Source: Bacillus sp. V59.32b (GTDB lineage Bacteria; Bacillota; Bacilli; Bacillales; DSM-1321). From it: DNA of 64,000 nucleotides. Each line of letters opens with the position of its first letter. The stretch's first letter is position 1. A program made the translations under genes and the position numbers. Location of the stretch: the NCBI RefSeq assembly GCF_003429085.1, contig NZ_QVTC01000034.1:1-64000 (forward strand). The letters are read 5' to 3'. Shown in pieces: positions 41,596 to 51,703 of this stretch. Under the pieces are notes generated by a model, which was given only the letters and a program-made list of their open reading frames with translations, ran no database searches and was not told where the DNA came from.

Positions 41596-42672
41596 TCAAA
41601 TGGAAAAAGGTTCTAATTCAAGATGGCATTTTACTTTTATTTTAATGTTTTTCCAGTCATTTAACCATTCATCCTTACTCAGTGGTGCTGCAAACGGATG
41701 AATGGCTTCTGTACCAATTTCAAGCGGATCTACTTTCAGACGTTGCATTTTCTGTACTAAATCGACAATATGTTTATTTAAATACTCTTCAATTCTATGA
41801 TCCATTTTGTTGTATTCATTTTGGTCCATTAGGTTTAGATCACCGCGGTACTCATCAACCCTTGCACGTATATGGACAGTAATTGTCAGGGTTGAATGGT
41901 CTTGATTCAATTCCTTTTGGACGGTTGAACGCACTTGACCTAAAGAAAGGAATAATGAAGGGATAGGCAGGTTTCTTAAATAATAATCATTTGCAATCAA
42001 TTGGAAAATTTGATCTTCCATCTTATTTGTCTTTCCCTTTAATTCATCATCCTGGAAAAGACCTGTTCCAGTGTATGCAAAATTCTTTTTGTCTGCCTTG
42101 AAGACAGGCAACACCGGATCAGAGTAGGGCGAGTAATACCTTTCCATGAATTGATGCAGATTGACAATGGTCATTTCACCCTGGTTTCTTCGCTCATAGT
42201 GTCTAAGCATCCGGTATAGATTATAATCGAGATTTTTTTCTTTTTTTGCTTGATTTGTCAAATAATCCTCAAAATCACCTTCCACTACTACAAGATAAAG
42301 TCGCGGCGAAACATCCGGATCAGAGATGATCGTACTGATTAACGATACTACCTCCTCTTCTGCCAGTCTTTCATTGAGAAATATCATGCGGAGCTGTCCG
42401 AGTTTCAATTCCCTGAAATATCTTAAATTAAAGTTCTTTCTTCCCTGTTTTAACAAATCAACTTCAAAACTGAATAAGCTTTTTTTCTCCTCGGTTACGG
42501 GAGGCACAAGTGTACTCATCTTTATTTTTCCATCATTTCCTTTATTGAATGACCAGAATGTTATAGGAGCGATCTCTTCAACGGTATTATCTTCAACAAA
42601 CGGAGAACATCCGGCATTTAATAAGAGCGTGCTGATTGAAATAGCTAATGCTGCTTTTCTATATAAATGCAT
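41596..42672 (-). CDS. GerC family germinant-receptor lipoprotein
   Basis: 358 residues. Lipobox LLLNAGC near residue 25 (diacylglyceryl-Cys). The rest matches the Ger(x)C family: ..VDLLKQGRKNFNLRYFRELK.., LRLYLVVVEGDFEDYL-type and ..MQRLKVDPLEIG. Third gene of the gerA-B-C operon. ATG 42672 is the second of two ATGs and has GGAAGGA 10 bases upstream. With A and B subunits it forms the spore inner-membrane receptor that starts germination; the germinant is not predictable. Confidence 0.9.
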   Translation of the reverse strand: MHLYRKAALAISISTLLLNAGCSPFVEDNTVEEIAPITFWSFNKGNDGKIKMSTLVPPVTEEKKSLFSFEVDLLKQGRKNFNLRYFRELKLGQLRMIFLNERLAEEEVVSLISTIISDPDVSPRLYLVVVEGDFEDYLTNQAKKEKNLDYNLYRMLRHYERRNQGEMTIVNLHQFMERYYSPYSDPVLPVFKADKKNFAYTGTGLFQDDELKGKTNKMEDQIFQLIANDYYLRNLPIPSLFLSLGQVRSTVQKELNQDHSTLTITVHIRARVDEYRGDLNLMDQNEYNKMDHRIEEYLNKHIVDLVQKMQRLKVDPLEIGTEAIHPFAAPLSKDEWLNDWKNIKIKVKCHLELEPFSI

Positions 42673-42673
42673 A

Positions 42674-43792
42674 TCATGCATTCCTTCCTTTAAGTTTAGT
42701 AACCGTCAATAAAAAAGCAGGGATTATTAAGTAGGTAAATGCCCCCAGCAACACCTGAAGGCCAGGCCAAGCATTCCACTCTTTTTCTTCATGCCAAAAC
42801 CAGGAATTAATGACGACCATAAATGCAAAGATGACGGCATAACTGCTGATCAGACCAACCCGTGAGGTCTGTTCACCCGCTCTGCCTGCAACAATCCGAA
42901 CACCTCCGTAAAAAAGTAACAACAAAAGCGATATGCTAAAAACAAAGTGAAACATATGCATAGAAATCAAGATGATATCGATTCGTTCAAAAGCGGCCGT
43001 TTGCAAATACCGAGTCATATTCAAGACAGGAAAATGAATCTTATTTAAGTAAGATGGCCCAAAAAATAATAAAGTGGCAATAAACAAAATCAAATATTCA
43101 ACGACTGATAATACATTTGCAATCATCAAAGGTTTTAACATTTTCTGTTTCTGGCCAAGCCACGGAAGCAAACCTATCAAATATTCAGGTCCTGCCAATG
43201 AAGACCAAACCATCAAAAGCCCTTTCCAGGAAATCATCGATCCTGATGTCGGAATAATAGGATATAAATGATGAAGTGAAGCATGAGGCGGAAAATAAAA
43301 AGGAATGTAACAGATAATGATCCAGATGGTAGCGAAAAAAGCAATAATCCCAAAACGGATCGTCTTCTCCATTCCCTGTGAAGAAATGTAAAAGCAGACC
43401 AATAAAATAACAAGGATCAACAATCCGGTGTTCATTGAAGGAAATATTAAGTGATGAACGATTTCGACATATCCGAGAGTAATAGTAGTGACTTTGATCA
43501 AAATGAAGAAAAGGCCTACAAAAGCCAAAATGCGGACCAGCCTTTTGCCTAAAATTTCTATAAAACCTTCGTATCCTTTTTCGGCCATGGGTGAAGCGAG
43601 CCATTTAGCTAAAATGAAGAGGTTAATTTGCGAGAAGAGTCCGATAACAACAATGCCAATTATCATCGAAGGATGCACCAAATGCTTAGGGATAAGTAAG
43701 ATAAAATACAGCATTTGCATCCGGTTGATCATCGACAGAACATAGCCGCTACCGAAGCTAGCCGTTCTGTCAAATAAAGATATGGCTGCCAT
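42674..43792 (-). CDS. GerB family germination permease
   Basis: 372 residues with ten hydrophobic segments, amino acid permease-like (APC superfamily; e.g. WLASPMAEKGYEGFIEILG). B subunit of the germinant receptor, thought to hold the ligand site. The stop TGA lies one base before the start of the C gene; GGAGG precedes the ATG at 43792, which directly follows the A gene stop (TAGCATG). Confidence 0.9.
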   Translation of the reverse strand: MAAISLFDRTASFGSGYVLSMINRMQMLYFILLIPKHLVHPSMIIGIVVIGLFSQINLFILAKWLASPMAEKGYEGFIEILGKRLVRILAFVGLFFILIKVTTITLGYVEIVHHLIFPSMNTGLLILVILLVCFYISSQGMEKTIRFGIIAFFATIWIIICYIPFYFPPHASLHHLYPIIPTSGSMISWKGLLMVWSSLAGPEYLIGLLPWLGQKQKMLKPLMIANVLSVVEYLILFIATLLFFGPSYLNKIHFPVLNMTRYLQTAAFERIDIILISMHMFHFVFSISLLLLLFYGGVRIVAGRAGEQTSRVGLISSYAVIFAFMVVINSWFWHEEKEWNAWPGLQVLLGAFTYLIIPAFLLTVTKLKGRNA

Positions 43793-43793
43793 G

Positions 43794-45266
43794 CTATTTC
43801 CTCCTTTGGCTAAATCGCCATTTCTGGACAGGACGCAGAAATTCCGGCCTGGTTTTTAACCATGGTAATGGAGCTCGTATCACAAAGTCTTTCCAATCTC
43901 TGATATGCAAGGGAGCGAGCGGCGCAAAAAAAGGCTGTTTTAAGGATGTTAATCCATTCAAATGAGCGATCAATAAAATTTCCCCGAACACAATTCCTAC
44001 TATTCCTAGTAAAGAAGCCAACACGAGAAAGATAAATTGAATAATCGTGTTTGTTTTACTAATTAAATAATTGGGAACTAAAAATGTGGAAATGGCAGAA
44101 ATGCCTACTAATACAATTAATATCTTGCTTGCAAACCCCGCTTCAACGGCTGCCTGTCCAATCACAATGCCTCCAATGACTCCAAGGGTCTGACTTGTTT
44201 TGGTTGGCATTCGCAAGCTTGCCTCTTTCATAACCTCCAGAGTGAGTAACATGAGAAAGCCTTCCCAAAATGGAGAAAACGGCAATTTACTTCTGGATTC
44301 CATCAACACAAAAAGAAGCTGTAAGGGAATCATTTGATAATGATGAGTCGTCAATGCAACATAGAAAGGGATCAGCGTGATGGAGACCCAAAAACCTGCC
44401 ATCCGCAGCGAACGCAGAAAACTGGCAACTACCCATTTATGAATATAATCCTCGGGCGATTGAAAAAAGTGAAAAAAAGTAACAGGAGCAATTAACACGA
44501 AGGGCGTATTATTAACCATGATTACAATCTTCCCCAAACCCAAATTATAGGCTGTTTGATCAGGCCGGTCCGTTTGCTGAAACTGAGGAAAAACACTATG
44601 AATATGATCTTCCAAGAACGCTCCAAGATTAGATGATTCAAGAATAAGATCATAATTGACTTTGGCTATTTTTTTTCTGGCAATCGAAATAATCTCAGGA
44701 TTGGCTATTCCCTCTATATACATAAGAATCACCTTTGTTTTCGTCAGAGAGCCAACTGTAAATGTCTCGGTTTTGAGTTCTGTTATCGGCAGTCTCCTTC
44801 GCAGCATGTTGATATTTCTTTCTATTTGTTCAGTGAAACTATCTTTTGGTCCATATAGGATCGTTTCTGTTTCGGAACTTTCAATTGATCGGCCTAACGG
44901 GTTTTCGAGTGGCACTGACAACCATTTATTTTGTAAAGAGTCGTATATAAGACAAGAGCCTGTTAGAAGACCGTTTTTTGCTTCCTCTAAAGTAGTGATT
45001 TTCGTTATTTTGGATGAAATAATACATGTCAGAACATTGCCATCGGAACAGTGTGTCAGCGGTTCAATAATCATTTCATTTAAACGTTCTAGATCTGTTA
45101 AGGTTTTTATGTAGATAAGTGTTACTTGTAAATTATTTATCGATTGAAAATCAACGATTTCTGCATCTGTCATATTCGCTGTTAGCCGTTTAAACATATC
45201 TACTGATAAATCCAATTGTTCCGGTTCAAGGGGATTAATTCTTCTCGGTTTCTTTTTCCAAAACAC
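43794..45266 (-). CDS. GerA family spore germination protein
   Basis: 490 residues. A cytoplasmic N-terminal part (..LKTETFTVGSLTKTKVILMY and IEGIANPEIISIARKKIA), then about five membrane segments (IIMVNNTPFVLIAPVTFFHF and onward) and a basic C-terminus. First gene of the A-B-C operon. Start GTG 45266 (..FWKKKPRRINPLEPEQL) is favoured by AGGTGGCGGAGA just upstream; the frame extends 23 codons further without a ribosome site. A subunits form ion-channel-like oligomers in the inner spore membrane. Confidence 0.9.
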   Translation of the reverse strand: MFWKKKPRRINPLEPEQLDLSVDMFKRLTANMTDAEIVDFQSINNLQVTLIYIKTLTDLERLNEMIIEPLTHCSDGNVLTCIISSKITKITTLEEAKNGLLTGSCLIYDSLQNKWLSVPLENPLGRSIESSETETILYGPKDSFTEQIERNINMLRRRLPITELKTETFTVGSLTKTKVILMYIEGIANPEIISIARKKIAKVNYDLILESSNLGAFLEDHIHSVFPQFQQTDRPDQTAYNLGLGKIVIMVNNTPFVLIAPVTFFHFFQSPEDYIHKWVVASFLRSLRMAGFWVSITLIPFYVALTTHHYQMIPLQLLFVLMESRSKLPFSPFWEGFLMLLTLEVMKEASLRMPTKTSQTLGVIGGIVIGQAAVEAGFASKILIVLVGISAISTFLVPNYLISKTNTIIQFIFLVLASLLGIVGIVFGEILLIAHLNGLTSLKQPFFAPLAPLHIRDWKDFVIRAPLPWLKTRPEFLRPVQKWRFSQRRK

Positions 45267-45501
45267 AAGTCTCCGCCACCTAAAGTAATATTTGAAAGTA
45301 GTGTTAGATATCGATTCTGTTTTTATTCTGCTCAAGTTGACCTTTATTTAATTAAAGTAATGAACAAACAGGCCATCCTAAGGCAACCTGCTTGTTCTAG
45401 TTTCTAAATCATTGATTTAATTTTGTTCATGATTTTGATTGGCGGATGTTTTCAAGCACTTTTTGAATGGGTAAGCTCTATTCGGATAGGTTCCTTTAAG
45501 A

Positions 45502-47388
45502 TTATCCGTATTTCGTTTTATAATGACTGAGGCAAAGCAAGGGATAGATATACTCATAACTATGGTAATGAATATAGAAAAACCCCGCCATCCCCTGTCC
45601 TGCCGGGTAAGAAGACGTCCAATCCGATTGTTCAGATCGTTTCTTAAGATATGAAATCCCTTTCTCAAGCTCAGGAGTGGGTTTAGAAGAAATGGTGATC
45701 AGGGCATCGACTGCCCAGGCAGTATGGGTTAAGGTGCTTGTGCCCAATGGTACATATGTTTTTTTAATATCGCTGTAGCAGGATTCTCCCCAGCCCCCAT
45801 CTTGGTTCTGGATGCTTTTCAGCCATCCTGAAGCTTTTTGTACAGCATCTTCGTTGGCAGGAAAACCAGCTGCCATCAGTCCGGTCAAGGCTGACCATGT
45901 CCCGTATAGATAACAGATCCCCCATCTCCCATACCAGGAACCGTTTTGTTCCTGCTTACCAAGGAGCTGCTTCACAGCTCCTTTTATTCTCTTATCCGGT
46001 AGTTTAAGATTGGCGTAATTTCCTAGAAACTCCATGGTTCTTCCGGTCAGATCAGGGGTTGATGGGTCAGTGAGGATGAATTCCGCTCGCTCGACAGGGA
46101 GCAGATGCAGCAGCTTGTTATCGACATTCCTCTCAAAAGCAGGATAACCCCCATCATCATTTTGCATGGAGAGCGTATACGAAAGCCCTCTGTTCCAGAC
46201 ATTTTGTTTCTCAGGAGTTGTTTGTATATACCGAGATAAAGCACGTAATGATACAGTAGTGTCATCGACATCCGGATTGATGGTGTTTTTATCTGAGAAG
46301 CCCCATCCGCCTGGAAGTGTATGAGGGTTATGGATGATCCAGTCCCCGTATTTATAGTGCTGGCGCGATAGCAAATAATGGTTGGCCCTCAACACAGTCT
46401 CATCATTCAATTGAATGCCAGACTCTTGAAGGGCGTAGCTGATTAAGGACGTATTCCAAACATGGGCTGTCGTGTATTGAATATGTGTGTGCCCATTTAT
46501 CCGGCAAGACATTTCCGTAAGTCCTTCTACAGCCTTTGTAATGGTCGCATCTCTTTTTGAATAGCCAAGTGACAACAATGCAAAAATCATATAAAAGGTG
46601 GAACTGAAATAATTGTACATAGTGCCGTCCGCTTCCAATCTATCAAACATATACCGTCTTACCGCGTCTGTAGCCATCGAGCGCAAGTACCAGGGAAAAC
46701 CAAGTAAAGATTTGACCGCTTTTTCGACTGTTGAAGCCAGTGAGCGGTATTCTTCACTTCGTAATTCCTCCCAGGGCTGATCTTCGTTTCTATTGTATTT
46801 CGAAGAATATAAGTCTTCAATATCAGGAGTAGAAGCAACTTTGATTTGGAATTTTTTATTACCGAGCAATAGAATCGGGAGCAGATTTGCCCGGCCGAAT
46901 ACAGATAAATCATAGATGCTGATGATGGAGGAGGGCGGCAGCAAGACCACTTCAAGAGGAATAGGGAAAATAACAGGCCATGGATAGCGACCGGTCATCG
47001 CAAGCATAAATTTCGTATACATGCTTGCTTTTTTTATCCCTCCTTTTGCTAGGATGAATGCACGTGCTTTGCTTAGATTTTCATCGTGTTTGTTTCTCAG
47101 TCCGGAAAAAAGGATTGTGTAATAAGCCTCAATGGTCAACGATAAATTCCCGTCCTTTTCATCCGCAAATAGCTTCCATGCTCCATTCGCTTCCTGTCTG
47201 CTTTCTAGTCTTTTGACCAGGGAAGCAATCAGTGCTTCATTCTCTATTTCCAAAACTTTAAGCAAAATGATCATATAGGCATCGGTAATAACGCCTGTTT
47301 CGAACGGATAATTCCAAGAACCGTCCGGAGACTGCTCTTTTTTCAATATGCCGACAATCCGGTCAATCTCCTGCTGCACCTCAAGCAT
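45502..47388 (-). CDS. sqhC: Sporulenol / squalene-hopene-type cyclase
   Basis: 628 residues. Class II terpene cyclase: catalytic motif NPDVDDTTVS (DxDD type) near residue 374, and several QW repeats such as QNDDGGYPAFE, QEQNGSWYGRWG and QNQDGGWGES. In Bacillus this enzyme (SqhC, sporulenol synthase) cyclises tetraprenyl-beta-curcumene to the spore lipid sporulenol; a squalene substrate is the alternative. ATG 47388 has AAGGGAG 10 bases upstream; the in-frame GTG 47397 is too close to it. Monocistronic, terminator at 47476. Confidence 0.88.
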   Translation of the reverse strand: MLEVQQEIDRIVGILKKEQSPDGSWNYPFETGVITDAYMIILLKVLEIENEALIASLVKRLESRQEANGAWKLFADEKDGNLSLTIEAYYTILFSGLRNKHDENLSKARAFILAKGGIKKASMYTKFMLAMTGRYPWPVIFPIPLEVVLLPPSSIISIYDLSVFGRANLLPILLLGNKKFQIKVASTPDIEDLYSSKYNRNEDQPWEELRSEEYRSLASTVEKAVKSLLGFPWYLRSMATDAVRRYMFDRLEADGTMYNYFSSTFYMIFALLSLGYSKRDATITKAVEGLTEMSCRINGHTHIQYTTAHVWNTSLISYALQESGIQLNDETVLRANHYLLSRQHYKYGDWIIHNPHTLPGGWGFSDKNTINPDVDDTTVSLRALSRYIQTTPEKQNVWNRGLSYTLSMQNDDGGYPAFERNVDNKLLHLLPVERAEFILTDPSTPDLTGRTMEFLGNYANLKLPDKRIKGAVKQLLGKQEQNGSWYGRWGICYLYGTWSALTGLMAAGFPANEDAVQKASGWLKSIQNQDGGWGESCYSDIKKTYVPLGTSTLTHTAWAVDALITISSKPTPELEKGISYLKKRSEQSDWTSSYPAGQGMAGFFYIHYHSYEYIYPLLCLSHYKTKYG

Positions 47389-47475
47389 ATAACCCACTCC
47401 CTTAATAAACTGCTTTCTGATATATTTATTCGTCAGACAATTTTGGCATTCAAAAAGGTTAGGATTTTACAGTAA

Positions 47476-47506
47476 AAAAGCAGCTTACCTATGATAGTAA
47501 GCTGCT
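47476..47506. terminator. Terminator upstream of sqhC
   Basis: AAGCAGCTTAC, loop, GTAAGCTGCTT with flanking A/T runs; located between the LLM oxidoreductase gene end (47636) and the sqhC start. It most likely ends the LLM gene (minus strand: AAGCAGCTTAC..GTAAGCTGCTTTTTT). Confidence 0.8.
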
Positions 47507-47635
47507 TGATTATCGATGGTATGTCGTTCAAATCGTGAAACACTTTCAACCGGTTGCTATCTGAGCTTCGCTTAAATGCTGATACTTTCCGCTTAAATCA
47601 CTCATGATTTCGCGCGAATGAAAATGGTTGCCCAA

Positions 47636-48631
47636 CTAAATAAGTTCATCCGCAATTAATTGATAGGAACGTATACGGTCTTCATAGGATGGCGTGATTG
47701 TTACGATCATGATCTCATCTGCCTGATATTGGTTCTGTAATTCAATCAACTGTTGTTTCACTTCGACCGGATTGCCGACTACCACTTTCTTTCTCGACTC
47801 GTTCAGCATGTCTCGCTCTTCATCGCTAAATGAGTATTGTCTTGCCTCCTCCAAAGAAGGGATTCGTTTATTGCCTTCCGGCTTCTCCAGCTGTATTTTC
47901 CATAAATGGTTGGTTAAGGCTAGCTCCTCCGCTCGTTCAGTTGTTCCGGCACAAATAACCGATGCGGTAATGATCGTTTTTGGTTCGGTTAACGATTCCG
48001 TCGGCTGGAAATCATGTTTATATCTTTCAACAATCTTTCTTCCATCTTTGTCACTCATAAATTCCCCAAAGGCGTAGGCTACTCCATTACCAGCCGCCAG
48101 AATCGCACTTTTCTCACTTGTTCCGAGAAGCCACGGTTCGGGAGCAACCGGAGGACGGGGGGCAGCGGAGACTTTTGAAAACATATGGTCTGCCGGGAAA
48201 TCGTTATGTAAAAAATGCAGCAGTTCCTTGAAGGTTTCCGGCATTTTTCGGATACCTTCCAAAAAGTTATCGGAAAGAGCCATCGTGGCCTCTGCTGATC
48301 CTCCCGGTGCCCGGCCAATGCCCAGATCGATTCGGCCGGGAAACAAGGTTGCAAGCATATTAAAGGTTTCGGCTACCTTGTATGGCTTATAGTGCGGAAG
48401 TAAAACCGCACCTGAGCCGATCCGGATCTTTTCTGTGTTCGCTCCAATATACCCGAGCATGACCTCAGGGGTTGAACAGGCAAGCCCCGACAGGTCATGG
48501 TGTTCCGCGATCCAATAGCGGGTGTAGCCTAATTTCTCCCCGATTTGCGCAAGCTTTAACGATTCCTGTAATGCCTGCCCTGCGGTAGCACTTGATAGGA
48601 TGGGAGACTGATCTAAAATACTTAATTTCAA
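47636..48631 (-). CDS. LLM class flavin-dependent oxidoreductase
   Basis: 331 residues, luciferase-like TIM barrel. Typical start MKLSILDQSPILSSATAGQA, then RYWIAEHHDLSGLACSTPEV, a strand with GSGAVLLPHYKPYKVAETF, GRIDLGIGRAPGG and a C-terminal PEPWLLGTSEKSAILA. FMN-dependent monooxygenases of this group (B. subtilis YvbT-like) oxidise unknown small substrates. Ribosome site GAAAG-type is weak before ATG 48631. Monocistronic. Confidence 0.85.
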   Translation of the reverse strand: MKLSILDQSPILSSATAGQALQESLKLAQIGEKLGYTRYWIAEHHDLSGLACSTPEVMLGYIGANTEKIRIGSGAVLLPHYKPYKVAETFNMLATLFPGRIDLGIGRAPGGSAEATMALSDNFLEGIRKMPETFKELLHFLHNDFPADHMFSKVSAAPRPPVAPEPWLLGTSEKSAILAAGNGVAYAFGEFMSDKDGRKIVERYKHDFQPTESLTEPKTIITASVICAGTTERAEELALTNHLWKIQLEKPEGNKRIPSLEEARQYSFSDEERDMLNESRKKVVVGNPVEVKQQLIELQNQYQADEIMIVTITPSYEDRIRSYQLIADELI

Positions 48632-48719
48632 AATGGGTTCCTACTTTCTTTAGGCACACTTAATATCTTGAATTATAACGTTCGGGGAAAAGGGTTTCAA
48701 TCGATGGGATTTTCCTAAT

Positions 48720-48764
48720 AAAAAAAGCCTGCTAATGGCATTTTACCAATTAACAGGACTTTGA
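48720..48764 (-). terminator. Terminator of the YjcZ-like gene
   Basis: Minus strand: AGTCCTGTTAAT, loop, ATTAGCAGGCTTTTTTT; 15 bases after the stop of the 30-residue gene. Confidence 0.8.
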
Positions 48765-48778
48765 TTTTCATTGAAAGA

Positions 48779-48871
48779 TTAGTATACGTAAGCAGCTCCA
48801 ACAATGATCAATAAGATGAATAAGATCACGAGCAACACAAAGCCAACATTATCGTTTTTTTCGTAACCCAT
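48779..48871 (-). CDS. yjcZ: YjcZ-family sporulation peptide
   Basis: 30 residues, MGYEKNDNVGFVLLVILFIL.. ending LIIVGAAYVY: a single hydrophobic helix after a short polar start, the hallmark of the YjcZ family of Bacillus spore peptides (which usually have glycine-rich N-termini; here it is YEKNDN). ATG 48871 follows AAGGAG at 9-10 bases. Own terminator. Too short for default ORF calls. Confidence 0.85.
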   Translation of the reverse strand: MGYEKNDNVGFVLLVILFILLIIVGAAYVY

Positions 48872-48960
48872 ATAAGTCACTCTCCTTTTAAACTGTCGGT
48901 GAATTCCCTTATCACAGAGAACACTGTATATCCTATGTGCGACATGTTTGAAAGGACAGC

Positions 48961-50223
48961 CTATTTTAAAACCGTTTTCGTCCGAATTTGCCCCTGTCCA
49001 TAGATGAAAAATTTGCTTGAGGTTAATGCATGAAGCCCCATTGGTCCGCGGGCATGAAGCTTCTGCGTGCTAATCCCGATTTCAGCCCCATATCCAAACT
49101 CGAACCCATCCGTAAAACGGGTTGAGGCGTTATGATAGACGGCAGCGGCATCGACATTGGTTAAGAACATTTCCGCATGGCTCTTGTTATTCGTGATGAT
49201 TGCTTCGGAATGCTTGGTACCGTATTGATTAATATGATCAATTGCTTGCTGTACACTTTGGACGATTTTTATGCTAACGGTTAAATCCAAGTATTCTGTA
49301 TGCCAGTCTTCCTCTGTCGCTTGTTTTGCCTGTGGGAAAGTCCGGCACACGATATCATCGCCATACAATTCAACATGGTGTTCATGAAGGGAAGTTAACA
49401 AATCTGTCCCGTGAAGGTCAAACCATTTTTCGTCTACAAGGATAGTTTCTATCGCATTGCAAACGCTTGGTCGCTGCGTCTTGCCATTGATCACGATACG
49501 TTCGGCCATATTTGGTTCTGCTGATTCATCGATGTAGATATGGCAGTTCCCCGCCCCTGTTTCCAATACCGGGACCGTCGATTCCCTCACGACTGTATCA
49601 ATCAGGGTTTTTCCGCCTCTTGGAATCAGGACGTCCAGATACTGGTTTAAGGTAAACAGCTCTTTAGCCGTTTCCCTGCTTGTATCCTCGATTAGCTGTA
49701 CGGCTCCCACCGGGATTGAGGTGTTTTCTAGCGCACGATGAATCGATTGGACAAGGGCCTGGTTAGAATATTTGGCTGAAGAGCTTCCCCTTAATAAAAC
49801 AGCGTTCCCTGTTTTCAGAGCTAGTGTGGCTGCATCGGTCGTGACGTTCGGCCTTGCTTCGTAAATCATGCCGATGACCCCAATAGGGACTCTTTTCTTT
49901 TCGATCAACAACCCGTTCTCTTTTTGAATCGTTTCGAGAATTTCCCCAATCGGATCATGGAGGTTGACCAAAAGCCGGACTGCATCGGCCATATCATTTA
50001 TTCGTTTATCAGTTAAGAGGATTCGGTCTAATATGGAGTCTGAAAGCCCGGCCTGTCTCCCCGTTTCGAGATCCTTCATATTTTCCTCAAGTATCCTATT
50101 TTTGTCGATTGACAGTTGCTCAGCAATCTTAAGCAGTGCTTCATTTTTGTCTTCTGTCGTTTTTCCGATCATGGAATAGCTGGCCAACTTCGCTTCATGG
50201 CCTTTTCTCATAACCTCGCTCAT
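48961..50223 (-). CDS. proA: Gamma-glutamyl phosphate reductase
   Basis: 420 residues. NADPH-dependent reduction of glutamyl-5-phosphate to the semialdehyde (second step of proline synthesis). Family signs: [45 protein letters not shown]-like [13 protein letters not shown] with the active Cys in [11 protein letters not shown]. Start ATG 50223 follows GAGGGGG. It ends the proBA operon, 14 bases after proB. Confidence 0.95.
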   Translation of the reverse strand: MSEVMRKGHEAKLASYSMIGKTTEDKNEALLKIAEQLSIDKNRILEENMKDLETGRQAGLSDSILDRILLTDKRINDMADAVRLLVNLHDPIGEILETIQKENGLLIEKKRVPIGVIGMIYEARPNVTTDAATLALKTGNAVLLRGSSSAKYSNQALVQSIHRALENTSIPVGAVQLIEDTSRETAKELFTLNQYLDVLIPRGGKTLIDTVVRESTVPVLETGAGNCHIYIDESAEPNMAERIVINGKTQRPSVCNAIETILVDEKWFDLHGTDLLTSLHEHHVELYGDDIVCRTFPQAKQATEEDWHTEYLDLTVSIKIVQSVQQAIDHINQYGTKHSEAIITNNKSHAEMFLTNVDAAAVYHNASTRFTDGFEFGYGAEIGISTQKLHARGPMGLHALTSSKFFIYGQGQIRTKTVLK

Positions 50224-50237
50224 TGCTTATTCCCCCT

Positions 50238-51338
50238 CTACTCAGCTCTTACCCATTGATCACGATGAATGACTTCAATGGACAAAATCGTTTCGTGTTC
50301 TATGTCACCCGTGCGCTTACCCATGATTTTTTTTAGACTTTCTGAAGAATAAAGAACCTCTCCCTTGCCAACTAAACCGGTTGGACCGATAACTTCGACG
50401 ACCTCTCCCCTAACAAATGTACCTGAAATCTTATGAATTCCCGCCGGGAGCAAGCTTTTCCCATGAAAAAGCAGTGCTTTCTCGGCTCCTTTGTCTATAT
50501 AGATTTGCCCCATCACTGATGAATGGTGGGCAATCCATTGCTTCCTGCCGGTAACTTGGGAGAGCTGGTCCTCCCCAATATATGTGCCATCTCCATTTCC
50601 CTCTAATATTTCAAGCAATTTTCGGGGGCCAATACCATTGCCAATGAAAATTCGAACCCCGAGTGATAGTGCTGTTTTTGCGGCCAATAGCTTTGAAAGC
50701 ATTCCACCAGTTCCAACCTTCGAACCTGCCCCTTCTGCTCCTTGGAGTACTTCCTCTGTTACTTCTTTTAAATAATCGATTCTTTTGGCAGACAGATTTT
50801 TCCTTGGATCCGAATCGTAAATGCCATTAATATCGGTCAGAATAATTAGCTGTTCCGCATGGACCATTCCGCTTACCAAAGCCGATAACATATCATTATC
50901 GCCGAAGGTCAACTCCTCGACTGAAACCGTATCATTTTCATTTATGATCGGCAAAATCCCCCGCTCCAAAAGCTCCATGAGCGTTGCGTAGGCATTACTA
51001 TACCTTCCCTTTTTGGAAAAATCATTTCTTGTTAGGAGAATTTGAGCGGGAATGATCCCAAACTGGCCGAGCTTTTCCATATACGATTGAATTAACAGAC
51101 TTTGTCCTACCGCAGCCGCTGCTTGTTTTCCCTTTAAAGTAACTGGCCTTGACGGATAGCCTAAACGAATAAAGCCGGCCGCAACAGCCCCGGATGATAC
51201 CAAAAGTACTTCATGGCCTGTTTCCTTGAGGGTGGCGATCGCTTCAATATGGTCCGAAAATTTTTCCTGGTCTATTTCACCCTTTGCGTTTGTTAAGGAA
51301 CTGCTTCCAATTTTCACAACAATCCGTTTTTTCTCCAT
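50238..51338 (-). CDS. proB: Glutamate 5-kinase
   Basis: 366 residues: amino acid kinase domain ([13 protein letters not shown].., [14 protein letters not shown], ..[15 protein letters not shown]) then a C-terminal PUA domain (about 275-366), the usual GK + PUA layout. Phosphorylates glutamate, feedback-inhibited by proline in many bacteria. ATG 51338 follows GGAGGAAG; the frame extends 19 codons upstream into the leader without need. Controlled by the T-box at 51400-51677. Confidence 0.95.
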   Translation of the reverse strand: MEKKRIVVKIGSSSLTNAKGEIDQEKFSDHIEAIATLKETGHEVLLVSSGAVAAGFIRLGYPSRPVTLKGKQAAAAVGQSLLIQSYMEKLGQFGIIPAQILLTRNDFSKKGRYSNAYATLMELLERGILPIINENDTVSVEELTFGDNDMLSALVSGMVHAEQLIILTDINGIYDSDPRKNLSAKRIDYLKEVTEEVLQGAEGAGSKVGTGGMLSKLLAAKTALSLGVRIFIGNGIGPRKLLEILEGNGDGTYIGEDQLSQVTGRKQWIAHHSSVMGQIYIDKGAEKALLFHGKSLLPAGIHKISGTFVRGEVVEVIGPTGLVGKGEVLYSSESLKKIMGKRTGDIEHETILSIEVIHRDQWVRAE

Positions 51339-51399
51339 GCATACTTCCTCCAATGAAGTTCTTCCAACAAGAAAGCTTTTTACTATTTTAACCACGTAA

Positions 51400-51677
51400 A
51401 AACCCTTTTCGTCCTTATAAAAAAGGACGGAAAGGGTTTAAGTTTCCGCGGTACCACCTTACTTGAATGCATAACACATCCCGCTCTGCTTGATAACGCT
51501 CAAGGTAGCGCCCGTGTTTTGCACAGGACTCAGGAGGCAGGTTCTACGGCTTTGCTGGGCGAAGTCTTTCAGCTATAAACTCGCTCTCTGACACAGAAAG
51601 ATACCCGTATACTAACCCTCCATTAACGTTCATGGATTCATTTTGTTTATTATGCAAGAGTTTTAGGTCTATGTCAA
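51400..51677 (-). promoter_or_regulatory. Proline T-box leader of proBA with sigma-A promoter
   Basis: Minus strand: promoter TTGACA (51677-51672), 17 bases, CATAAT (51654-51649). The leader contains AGAGAGCGAG (stem I region), a GAACCTGCC segment giving a likely CCT proline specifier, the T-box AAGGTGGTACCGCGG (about 51461-51446), and a terminator AAACCCTTTTCCGTCC...GGACGAAAAGGGTTT (51441-51402). Uncharged tRNA-Pro should switch the operon on. This is a classical T-box, as in other Bacillus proBA operons. Confidence 0.92.
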
Positions 51678-51703
51678 TTTAAACTATTTAAAGATTTCGA
51701 AAA

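Noticed and set aside
44656-45114. 152-residue plus ORF opposite gerA
   Set aside because: Antisense shadow; gerA is intact with full-length homology and a ribosome site.
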